Assembly: GCA_017562135.1 (NCBI GenBank) | Contig: QEYB01000526.1 | Coordinates: forward strand, 248,001-312,000 | Source of the DNA: Dipylidium caninum | Lineage: Eukaryota; Platyhelminthes; Cestoda; Cyclophyllidea; Dipylidiidae | DNA length: 64,000 nucleotides | Reading direction: 5' to 3' | In this document: one piece after another, positions 23,301 through 34,300 of the stretch | Layout of the letters: each line of letters starts with the position of its first letter | Numbering within the stretch: the stretch's first letter is position 1 | The notes under the pieces: generated by a model | What the model saw: the letters and a program-made list of their open reading frames with translations, nothing else | What the model was told of the DNA's origin: nothing | The model's database searches: none | Made by a program: the position numbers and the translations under genes

Positions 23301-26300
23301 TTTTGATGCCCTGCCCCGTGGGCTTTATTGTCGGCGGCTTCAATGCTTAAAATCACCTTTCTATTAAACACTTTTTTGGGCCATTCGCATTGTTCACCCC
23401 TTTAACTTACTTCTCTCCTTTCCACCGCTTCACTTAGGATTTTAGCCGGCATATAATGCCAAATAGACGGTTTGTGTCTCTTAGTCCTCGTGCAGTCTGC
23501 TCTTGGCTCTTCTCCTAAGTTTTGACCTGCTGACGAGTCTTTTGGGAGACTTTTGTCTCTGATTTGGGCAAAATCTGCCTTTAGTTTGGGTGTTTCTTGC
23601 TGCTTTATTCGTTTATTTTTTGTTTCAACCCCTAAAGCCATTCATCATGCCTCATAACTACTTGGATTTGAATTGGAGGGCCTGTGTTGGCTCCTTGTTT
23701 GAGTTAGCTTTGCTAGTTACGTGAATTTATGCGCTCTGCTCCACTCACAAAGTTGTCCTCTTCTCGTCGTGCCTCGTTTAGCAGTAGCTTCCTCTTCTCC
23801 CATTTGCCATGCGAAAGTGTTACTTCTGTTCTCTTCCCACTTGACCGCCTAGTTAGGTTTTAGTGCTTTGTAGATTCTTCAACTTCCCTCTTTGGCAATT
23901 TAGATTTTGCACATTTTGGGAATCCTCGCATTTTCTTTTTTGGCTGACGAACGCATTATTTGATGTTGTAAAAGACAGTTATATCAACTATCGGGCCTGG
24001 AATTTGTTTCGTTCACATGTTGCACCACCAATTACGTCCGCAGTATGATTTCCTCTTGATTTGACATTTTCATTGCTGCTTTCGGACATCCAATCAACGA
24101 TTATAGCTGTTACTGTTGTGCTACTCATATGGTTATGAGTAGTGCGGTGGCCACTTTTCAGCGAGCTCGTGGCAGTCACGCGATTACATGCCACTAGAGC
24201 ACTTGTAGATCATCGGGAGAACATTAGTTAGATCTGATCTCGCGTGAATAAACCATTTCGTCAAGCCGTGGAACTCACTTCCAACCGAGCCGCAATACTA
24301 CTTATTATCTGAGATGTGGGCCGGTGCCGTGCTACTTATGACCGTTTCAGTAGTAATTTTCTCTCCATCCTTTAGGTCTGACCAATTTAGTACAAGTGTA
24401 TTCAACCAGACCCATTTTTACCGACGATGCGACTCTGATCGAGGCGCGTCGTCGCCTCTTCTTCTCCCGCTGTCGCCTCGCCCACCTCCTCGCCTGTCGG
24501 GCTCGCCTTGCTTGCCTCTTCCACCTCCTCTCGCCCAACTCGCCCCCGAGCACCCTCCAAACGCGTCTCTCCGAAGTCGGCTTCTCCACGGACTCCCTTC
24601 CCGCCTTTTGTCGCCGTGTTGACGTCGCCACACCCCCCACGCCTCCGTCTGTTCTCCTCGAGTGGCCTCCGGTCAGCTCTGAAGTCACCAACTTGGAGGA
24701 CATCCCAATTACAGAGCTGGAGGTGGCCAACCCCCTGTTGGCCAGCGATATGGCGAGATTTAGTTGGATGGCGCACACAGAAAGTCTGTTCAGCACCTTG
24801 GGCTCCACTGGCCGAGCCTCCTCCCTCGATGATGAGGACGGAATAGACGAGGATGTGGAAGAGGAGGCGATGGAGGTGGAGGTGGCTGGAGTCAAGAAAC
24901 CGCCTCCTGTAATAACCAATGGCAGTGTGCTGAGAGCCGAGTCCGGACAGAAGAAGGCACCTGTGAAACCCGCCGTACGCTCCGATAACCGCGTTTTTTT
25001 ATTTGAAATATCAATTTTCCTTATCCGTTGCTATCGACCTTAGGTGTCTCCTTACCATCGTCATCATCTTCCTTCCCTCCTCAGCCCGAGCGACCTCCAG
25101 TTCGGTCAGGTGGCAGTGCGGCTCGTAAAAATTTGCCGTCAACTTCATCCACACCTTCCGCAAAATCCCCGACTGCAACTTCGTCTCGACAGACTGCGTT
25201 GCCCGCGAGGCCGCATTCACCACCGAAACTTCGTTCTTCATCCAAAGCTGCCGCACAGCCCGTCAAACCACCACCGCCGGCGACGACGACGGCGACGGCG
25301 GTTACGAAGCCAACGAAAGTCCCCGCCGCCAGACGACCTGTTGGCAGTGCGTCCCGACAGCCGGAACGCAAGCCGCCGTCCACGAAAGACGCTCCCAGCC
25401 TGTCAAAGTCCAAACTTGTGAACAGTAGATCAAAATCCCTCTCAAAAGCATCGACAATCACTGTAGGTTGACGCGCCTTGACCGTGGAGTTGTCTGTTCT
25501 GCTCGACAAGCAACTAATGGTGTGCTTTTTTGGCTGTAGACTGCCGCATTTTCACCGGTGCTCGACGAGACGGACGCATTTATGGACGAGGAGGAGGAGG
25601 AGGAGGGCGAGGAGAAGAGACCTCCCCTGAGTGAGGCTGCGAAGTGGCAGTCAGCGGTGCAGACGAGGCGGCGGCTCACCCTGGAACACGTGAATGAGTG
25701 TGGCGATCTTCTGGCAGTTAAGGCGAAAGATGAGGCGGCACCGGAGGCGGAGGAGGCGGAGAAGACGGAGGTGGACTCGAAGGAGGGGAATACGCCGGAG
25801 AGGCGGAAGAATGTGGTGAGCTGTTCCCCTCTGGCCAAATTAATCGGGAAAACGGGGGTTTTCGCCTCCGTGTCTTAGTTGTTCCTAAAAAATTGCCCCA
25901 AACCCCTTTTGGCCGGACCCCCTGCCCTCCACAGCCACTCGGTCTGTGTCCACCCTTGTAATTTGGCCGAATTTTCCCTCCAAACTTCCCCTCATTTTCA
26001 GCCTCGGCGGCCCCATTCGCGGGGGCCTCGTCCTCCCGCTTCCCCCACCCAAAGGTGGCTCTTATCCCATGGGGAAGTGATTTTGTTCTTGTCCTTCCAT
26101 GCAATTAATTTTACCACCTCCGCTCTCGTTCTCTCCCCCTCTCTCCCCCTCTGAGGCCCGTTTGTTTACCGAGTTTGATTGGTGATTCACCGGACGACGA
26201 TGGCAAGTCAGGCCTGTCCGCGTCACGGGGGAAAGACGGGCAAGACGGGAGGCGGTGGCGGTGGCGGGGGCGGGCGGGGGCAGCTTCTTTAAATGCCCAA

Positions 26301-29300
26301 ATTTTTCATTTCTCCCCTTCCTCCTCCCCCGCGGCAGTATCCGCTCCCCATGCGTGTCGCCTTCGCACTTTCGGCACTCTTAAAGGATAATTCTCGAGTG
26401 GCTCAACTCGCTCTTATGGACTGCGGTTGAAAGGGGCGATTCTTTGTTGATTTTAAAAATTGTTTTCGACTGGCTTACTGGCGAGAGGGAATGCGGAATT
26501 TCAGATTTTTAGGTGGAAATGCCAAATTTTTAAGGGGCAATATGATGAAAAGTCTTTTGTTTTTTATACCTTCGAGAGGTTGATTCGACGCTCTGGACGA
26601 GGCGATGACGATGAATCGCCTCTCCGACGCAAACTTCCTTCTACTTTGTTTGTTTATTTATTTGTTTGTTTGTCCCTTCAACGCCTGACGTGCCGCTTTT
26701 CTCTCGCCCTCCTCACCCCCCGCCGCCGTGCAGACCGCCTTGTTCTCCCGACTGGGAATCCGCGGTGGCAAACAGCAGAAGTCCGCCCAACGGCCGGAAA
26801 TTGTCACTCCGTGGCGTGTTGAGCCGACGCCGACGGACAGTCTGGCGACTCCGACTAGTCCGCCGGCCGCGTCGGGCGCGGGCGCGGGCGCGGGCCCCGT
26901 GTCCGCTGTCGCCGCCTCACCGCCGAGGAGCAGGGAGGCGCCGGATCCCCTCCAGATGTGGCCGTCTCTCGCGAGTCTGCACTGCATTGGCTGGGCCAAG
27001 GTCATCTCGGACTACGCGCCGCAGAAGGCCGGGGAGTTGGCCCTCCTCGAAGGTGATTGGCTCGTCGTCTCCCCCCTTCCCTGTGACCTTGAACGTGTTT
27101 ATTGGGGTCTGCGGAGCACAGGCTCTTTTCGCACTCTGGTCAAGTGAGGTCCCTTCTCCTCCTCCCCCTCACAAATCGCCTCCCTGTGGCCCAGTCCGGG
27201 GGAGGCGAGGAATGTTGACCGCGTCTTCGGAGGGTGACTGCGTCCTCCTCCGCCTCGACCAGAAAGTGTGTGCCTGTGGGTGTATTCGCGGGGGAAAGAG
27301 GGAGATTGCTCCCGCACGCCAGTGTGCAGCACTCTGCCTCCCCTCGGTCTGCTCATCTCCACTCATCCCCGCAACACTCAACTCCATTAGGAACGGGGAC
27401 GAGTGGCGTCTCGTGATTAATTTCCTCGCGTCGCCCGCCGCCACCACGCCTCCCCTCTCTCTATGTCTCGCTCTCGCCCCGAGCCAGGCGAGGCTATCCC
27501 GTGGGGGGAAATATCGCGGGAGTCGGTCACCGTGGGAGCCGACGGCGGCCGGAGGCGGCGACGGGCACAACCGGGATGGTGGACTGAAAGCCAGACGAAG
27601 ACGATGTGTCATTCTCTCCCCCAAACCGCAATTAGCGCTGAATGACATTCCATCGGTAGTGCAGGTAATCAGAACCGCCTCCCCCCACCCGACGAACAGC
27701 CACACCGCACACACGAGCGCGCGGCCACGGGCAATGGGCGTCGAGTGCCCGTCTCTGGCCTGGTGACTCATCTTTCCACCAACCCCGCCCTCCTCGGGGT
27801 GTTTCAGGAGGGTCGAGTTGACCTTTGTTGTCGGTGGCGGTTGGCGCGAGCGCTGATGGCAGCACAGTCGTGGCGGTGGTAATGGCACTTTGGCGGTTGG
27901 CGGTGGCATTTACGGGGCCGCTTTTAGCCTTAGTCAGCCGGCCGCCTCGCCCCGCCCCGCCCCTCCGCACCGCACCGCGCCGCGCCGTGGCCAGTCGACG
28001 CGGCCCCCGCAGGCCGGTGCCTCCGAGGCGTGGCGGCCTGCACGCAGACAGCCGACTGACCCGATGATTGATCAGCTGTCTGGACTGCTGACAGGCCCCG
28101 CTTTTGTCCCTCCAATCCGCCCGACACGCCGGTGGGCGCGTCTGTCGCGGCAGCGCGTCAAAACCGCCCGATCCGCCGGGCAGTGGGCGATGGTGGCCGC
28201 TCGCGAGCCCCTCGCCTGTGCCATCGGTGGGGCACTGCGGCCTCCCCCCTCCCTGACCCGCGCGCCATTTGCGCGCGGAGTCCGTTCATGAGTCTCGCCG
28301 GGCCTCGGAAAGTTCTGAGTGCATTCAACGGAGTCATTCAACCCGCCGACACCCTCAAGTCTTTGGAGAGGCGTTAAACTAATGCGATTCTTCCTCGACT
28401 GCGACGGAGGAGGAAGCTGGGCTGTCGCGGCCTCCTCCCGCGTCTTGGGGGAGTGGAAGGCCGTCGGTCGCGCAGTCGGCTTCATTCCTCCGCCCTCCGC
28501 GGGCACTAGAACTCCTCCGAGGGGCATTCTAAGAGCCTTCCGCCCTGTTGGGTGGCAGGTCGATGGCATTTCACTTTTGCCTCTTAGTCATCGCACGCCC
28601 TTCACGGCCCACCGCGTCCTGCCCCGCCTCGTCCCGGTTTCCAGGGCCTTCCCCACCTCCCCTTCGTCCCCCCTCGTCTCCTCCTCCTCCTCCTCCTCCT
28701 CCGGGCGTTGGAGGAGAGCGGTGGATTTGGCGTTAATGGAACCGGCTTGACTACTGGCACTTTGTAGCTCCGCGCTTTTGAACCGCTGCTGGATTTCGTC
28801 GTCCGCCTCTACGTGGACCCAGGAACTCAACTCGACCATGTCCAAACTTTTCGTGAAGCTAATGCTTGTTTTTTTTTTGCGGGGCTTTGTGCGTCTCCCA
28901 GAAAGTCTTCGGCATCGTTCGACCGGCGGAACCCGATCCATTTTTTTCGTATTCTCCGCGAACTGGTTAATGCACGCATCTCGTGGCCTTCCCCGACGTC
29001 CGATTTTAAATTGTCCGGCTCTGCTTCGCTCTCTCTCTCTCTCTGTCTCTGTCTCTTTCTCCCCTCCCCCCCCCCCCCCCCCCCCGATGCTGGCCAAATC
29101 GGCCGAAGAGAACTCCTCGCCGCCCTCGAGTGCCTTCTATTTCGCACCACTGGAAACTGCTTTGTGTAGACTTTTGAAATTTCTCCTCCCAAGGTCGCAC
29201 GTCTTCGTGGAAATGGGGGCTGTCGCCTGCTCCACGGTGTTCCCGGCCAGTTCTTGGCTCCCGCTGATCACTCCGCCAGGCCCTTTTCCCCCCTCCCCCC

Positions 29301-29866
29301 CGTTCCTGTGTTCTCCCACTTCCTCCGCTGTTGAGTTGGATATTCCCGATGGAGTCTCTTTCATCGTACCAAACTACTCGGACGAGTCGGCGACCCCGTC
29401 GAGGCGGTGCGGAGGGAGGAGGGCCGGTTGGAGAGGGTAAATGGGGGCGTGTGACGAGACGCCGAGGGGCGTCGGTCGGCCAATCGCGACTTTCCTCACA
29501 CGGCAAGTGGGGGCCCCGGGGGGTGGGCTCGAATGCGACTCCCCTGCTTGGGGGGGGGGGTTTCGTGAGAGCTGAGGCCACGGACAGCGGCGTGAGCGTC
29601 CGCCCAGAAAAAGTGCGCCGACCGGCAGTCGAGCGCTGCCAGAACCCCGGGGGGGAGGGGGTAGGCGGGCGTGGGGGAGACTGCTGGAAGGAGTATAGAC
29701 AGGGCAGCGACACGTCCACCCACTGTGACCTGGCCCCCTTTTTCCTCCCTCCCCCCCTCCAGGTGAAATCGTCAGCATTTTGCAGAAGACCACGTCGGCC
29801 TGGTGGATCGGCGAGGCCGGCGGCAAGAGCGGGCGTTTCCCGGTAACCTACGTTGAAGAGTTCTAA
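17308..29866 (+). CDS. NOSTRIN: NOSTRIN-like F-BAR/HR1/SH3 adaptor (13 exons, first exon(s) possibly missing)
   Basis: Exons, all phase-compatible: 17308-17393, 17820-17900, 19961-20102, 20750-21118, 21534-21629, 21890-22015, 22316-22631, 23091-23219, 24376-24974, 25085-25462, 25540-25815, 26734-27052, 29763-29866 (TAA). About 1006 residues, twice human nostrin. Nostrin binds membranes through its F-BAR domain and links endothelial NO synthase, dynamin and N-WASP in endocytosis; the partners here are unknown. The F-BAR start shows FKASCQFTRVLIGVLQER then AQLENDFAKGLSKLHSRLSK, matching the family. An HR1-like segment lies in exons 8-9 (EELADSVRKSEKAAFARQLL; LVQVYSTRPIFTDDATLIEA). Exons 9-12 encode a long Ser/Pro/Lys-rich linker. 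The SH3 is split by the last intron: GWAKVISDYAPQKAGEL... then SAWWIGEAGGKSGRFPVTY-VEEF. The GRFP..YVEEF end is nostrin-like. An initiator methionine exon was not found upstream of 17308. Confidence 0.9.
18690..18708 (+). repeat. Poly-C tract (about 19 C)
   Basis: A homopolymer run in the second intron of the NOSTRIN-like gene, followed at once by an A run and AAAT repeats. A likely sequencing and slippage hotspot. Confidence 0.9.
19021..19448 (+). repeat. Tandem duplication, copy A (intron 2 of NOSTRIN-like gene)
   Basis: Direct repeat of 19449-19931 with a period of about 480 bases. Shared blocks in the same order include TTTGCCCACTTATTCCGATT (19081 and 19561), CTCTGTGGCTAAT, TAAGGGTTTGAGTAG (19261 and 19743), TATTGCAACCAGCGTA, and AGCCCAATTAGTGC. 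The copies have diverged by substitutions and small indels. No transposon hallmark is seen. Confidence 0.85.
19449..19931 (+). repeat. Tandem duplication, copy B
   Basis: Second copy of the approximately 480-base direct repeat. It has an extra segment near its start (around 19480-19535) that copy A lacks. It ends about 30 bases before exon 3 of the NOSTRIN-like gene (19961). Confidence 0.85.
29066..29085 (+). repeat. Poly-C tract (about 20 C)
   Basis: A homopolymer run in the last intron of the NOSTRIN-like gene, preceded by a CT-rich microsatellite. Confidence 0.9.
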
Positions 29867-31353
29867 CATCTACCACCCCCCGCCCTGCCCCGCCCCCACC
29901 CCCTTTGTTTTTCCCCAAATTCAGCTCCTCCTCCACCTTCGTTCATATCTTTTGCGCTTCTCAATTGCCTGTGGCTTGCTTCGTCGCCTTCACCTCAGCC
30001 AATGCGTGTCTGCTTTCTTGTTTACTCGCGTTCTCTTTGCCCTCCGCCCCCCCCCCACCTCCTTCCCCTTCCCCCTTTCTCCTTGTTACTCCATCTCTCC
30101 ACCTGCAGATGCTTTTGTCATTTCAATTTTCTTTTTTTGAAGTAAATTCCTACGCGTTTTGTGTCTGTCGGCTTGGCCAGGCCACCGCACACCGCTCGGT
30201 CGGTCGGGCGGGTGGATGGGTGCCCGATTATAAGGGGCGATGTGGGAAAACTCGGTGCCTCGCCGTCGACTGGGACGAGGGAAGAAGATGACGATGATGA
30301 TTGGCTCACAAGTGTAGGCGACTCCTCTGCACGTCCACTGGGAAATGAGTGGTGAAGACTTCGAGCCTCCCCTGGGCAACCGTCTCGGCCTCGCCCGCCG
30401 CTTCACACGGAGTTGCAGTTCATCCCGACTTGTCTCCGGCGGTGGGAGAGCTGCTCTGTTGATGATATTCCACCGATGCCATCCGTCTGGGTGCAGGCCG
30501 ACGCGCCAACAAGCGTTGAACGATGGGCGAGACTTTCGCGGTTCAATGAACCGCGATTTAGAGATGCCTCGGCAAAGAAACCAAGCATCCGCGGCGACAG
30601 CAGCCCCGCCAGGTGGAGGCCACCGCGAGGCCCCGTTCGTGTCACGACAGTCCTCAGGGAGTCTGGCCAATTCATCGCGCGTCCAGCATCCACGTCCGTC
30701 GGAAGAGCACGAGCAACATAAATGGTTTCAATGGCATCAAGTGAAATTTATTTTGTTCCAATTTATGTCCATTTGCATTTTATTGTGATCCCCTTTTACG
30801 GTCCTAATTTCTTGGACAAGAAGGGAGTGGGGGGAGGCGGGGGGCGGCGAGTGACGGAGACGAAATAGAGGGGGGGGGAGAGAAGGGGCACGAAGCGAGG
30901 AATGGGGAGGCGAGGGGAAGAGGAGTGGGAGAGAGCACGAAGAGCAGAGTGTCTTGGCCTAGAAGGCGGGAGGCGGGAGGCGGGAGGGAGGAGGGGGAAG
31001 GGATGGGGCAAGGTAAGCCAGGTGATGCAACGCAAGCACACGAGGAGACATCCAAGAAGCACAAAAAAGGAAAGAAACCAAACTAACAAAACCAAAGTCA
31101 CGAAAAACTTCTCGAACCGAAGGCAAGAGTGGAGGAGGCGGAGGCGGAGATTCAACAACTCAAAAGGAGTCGGAGGGAGCGAGGCGAGGCGAGGGGGCAG
31201 CGGGGAGGCGATGGGGGGAGGGGAGCGGAGCGGATTGCGTAGAAATGTGGCGATCGACGAAATGCGGTGATAGGCGATGGAGGTGGAGATGGTGTGGCGG
31301 GACAGAGAGAAACAGACAGACAGACAGAGACAGAGGAATTGGCCGCCGCGACC
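29867..31353. other. Tail-to-tail intergenic space between NOSTRIN-like and MAP1 genes
   Basis: It contains the 3' UTRs of both convergent genes. The sequence is purine/pyrimidine-skewed with simple-sequence runs (GGGAGG-type near 30830-31010, CAGA near 31305-31330). No further coding exon is supported on either strand. Confidence 0.5.
30747..30752 (-). terminator. Poly(A) signal AATAAA for the MAP1 gene
   Basis: A canonical hexamer on the - strand about 600 nt beyond the MAP1 stop codon at 31354. It would give a 3' UTR of roughly that length. Confidence 0.5.
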
Positions 31354-34300
31354 TCAGACGGGCAGTTGAGTGCCCGGACAGGTGACTTCGGTCCCGTTGT
31401 CGGAGAAGTGGATGTCGCAGAGGGTGGCCGAGGAATGAATGCTTACTCCGGCGGCCTGCAGACGCTCCTCGCCTGTGGCGCCACTGCCATCGCCACCGCT
31501 GCTTCGGCGCAGCCAACGCACCCACTCGAGGGGCTCGTCGGTGGGCACCACGTTGATGCCCGCCACGCCGCGTCCGCCGCTCATGTTCGCCACCGCTTCG
31601 CGCTCTGTCAGGGGCAGAAGTGATTATTTCCGAGGTCACAACTCCCACCGAGGCGACCCGGGGCCTGCAGTGCGAGGGGGGAGGGGGGGGGGGAAGGGGA
31701 TTCCTACCGTCGACGGAAATGGATTCCCCAACTCATCATGCCTAAGGCCCTTCAGGGTGGCGGAAACCGCGAAGGCGGCGTCTAAGGTCACTTCGAGAGC
31801 TGTCGGGGGAAGTAATGGAATACCCGGAAGGGGGGGGGGAAGGAATTGAACGGGGGCAAACTCCCACCCTACCGCCAAGTGAACTTCCCTCAGCTGGTGA
31901 GCGAGCCATAGATCGGGTTGCCTGACATACATAGACCGAGTTGTTTTTCCTTTCTTTTCTTAAATTCCACCTTCTCCGCTCCCCTGCAACACCACGCCTC
32001 GTGCTCCAACGACGGCCTGACTCGACAACGGCCCTGACTGACGCGGGTGCCGTCGCCTCCGACTGCACCGACGGCCACGTGGGGTGGGCATTTTCCGCCC
32101 AAACATCACCACAACGCAGTCTGGACAGGCCAATCTTGACGAAGCTGCCTCGCTCTCTCTCTCGCTCTTCACGGCTTCAGCCCCCTCTACGACACGTACC
32201 TTCTCGTCTGCTCGCGACGCCTTCTTGTCTCTTCGGAAATACTCCAACAAAATAAGGCTGAACACGTGTCCGACTGGTTCTTTCCCTCTTAACTCGGGGC
32301 AAAAACAAAATTAAAGAACTTTTTTTCCTGAATAAAGGACAGAAGTCCACGGCACTGTGAACACGTTAACTAAACAAAAGGAGGCGCAAAATCCGCAATC
32401 ACTCGACAGTCAATTCCAAGACTTTTGCCGTAACACAGACAGGTTGGAAGTAAGACTAGTGAGGGCATTTAGGAAAAGTGAACCAGCTGCTTTGACCGAT
32501 TGGAATCTTCTCCCCCCCCCTCCGCCCCCCTCGCCCGAGGTTTTCGGTCTTGACCAGACGCTGTGTCAAGGTGGCGTTCAAGACGTCGCCAACTCCGATA
32601 GCTGAGGGGCTTCACAAGCGATAAATCACTCCGAGAGTGGAATTTGAGCAGTTGGGATCACATCCGGTCATGGAAAGGTCACGTCCGCCTCCCCGCCCCG
32701 CCCCGCCCCGCTCCGCGTCCCTCCTGCTGCCGCCTAGCAGGCGCCTAGTCGACGTATGTGATGGGACAAGGGAATGGCTTCTGAGGTGACTAGAGGATGC
32801 CTTCCCAATTCTCCTCACGGGAGACTAGGGAAAGGGTTGAGCAGGTCTGAGTTGCGCCCCCTTCCCCCCCCCTCCCATTGACGGGATTCTTCTCGCCCTT
32901 GGGGAGGATGAATCGACACCGTCTGACGGCCTCCTCGTAGCCAGCCCGCCCGCCCGCCCCCCTCCCCAGTTGGGGATTAAAAAAGAGGAGTTTAACAACA
33001 CTGCCAGGTCAGACTCACCTTCCGGTGTCCACTTGGAGACGCCGGCGATGAGCGCCTCACCCGCAATGGGGTGCAAACACTCGCCCGAGAGCACGTATAT
33101 CCTGGCGCGAACTTGGGTGAAGAACTGCGTCGCCATGGCAAAAGGCACGCGGATGATATAGCCGGGGACCCAGACGACGTCCAGGTGGAGTGCTGGACCC
33201 GGCGGGAGGGTGTCGGGTACCTTGGAGGCGGTCTGCGGCGTGGAAGACTTCGAGCCTGGACGGAATAAAGTGTGCAAATGAGGGCATGTTAATCCACCTC
33301 GACGGCGGCCAATGAGAACACCGCTCGTTACTGCCGCCACCCCCAACTCCTCCTCCTCCCCCCCCCAAATTACCCCCCGCCTCCCCACTTACGTACCCGA
33401 CGATGTAGTGAGACCGAATTTGGGCCTCGAGGAATGAGCTAGAAGACGGTAGGGAGGGGAGAGAGAGAGAGAGAGAGAGAGAAAGAAAGAAACGGTCAAA
33501 AGTGCGAGGAAGTGGGGCCCATTACAATTTATTCTACAATCAACCGTTACCCAAAGTCGTTCTGGTCGGCGCCACCGGAGCCGGCATGTTTTGCGGATGT
33601 CCCCATTGGGCGAGCGGATCAAATGGCGTCGCGGCGCTTTCAGCGTCGCCGGACTTCTCCGCCCCTGCTGTCCCGTTGGTGAATTCACCGGAGTCCAGAT
33701 CATCCAGGCCGTTGGTTCCGCGTTGATGGGGCGAAATTGGCGATTTGGCTGCAGTTGCAGGAAAATGCGACGCGTTAGGTCAAAGTGGAAGACGGTGGGG
33801 AGGGGAGGAGACGGGAGGAGGAGGAAGAGGAGGCACTCGTACCGCGTGGGATATCCAAGTCGCCCGTCTCCCCGGCGGGGGCGAGAGGAGACTTCTGATG
33901 GAGCGGGAGCATCGTCTCCTGCTCCTCCTCGACACCCTGAGACGGCGGACGTTGGCTGTAGAGCAGTGGATGCTGGCTGGAGAAGCCGGAGGGTGCTGCC
34001 GAGTTGGGCGATGTGGCGATATGCGTGGAGGAGACGATGTCAGAAACAAAACCGGCTGGAATGGGGACAGCTCCGGTGTGAATTACGGAATCGTTGGACA
34101 CCTCGGAACTGGGACTGTGGATGCTGAGAGGCGGAGAGGAGGAGAGTGAGGCGGGAAGAGAGAGAAAAACGCGAGAAAAAAAGAAATTAAGGTAAACGGC
34201 GATGCATCCGTTGCATCACCGAGCTGTGTGTGAAATGCGATTCGTTCAACGGCACCATCGTCGTCCAGTAGGTGACAATTAAATGCTGTCGTGCCATCTG

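Noticed and set aside
26666..27766. 366-codon + strand frame overlapping a NOSTRIN-like exon
   Set aside because: It is out of frame with the exon 26734-27052, which encodes the first half of the SH3. The rest lies in a GC-rich intron and resembles nothing.
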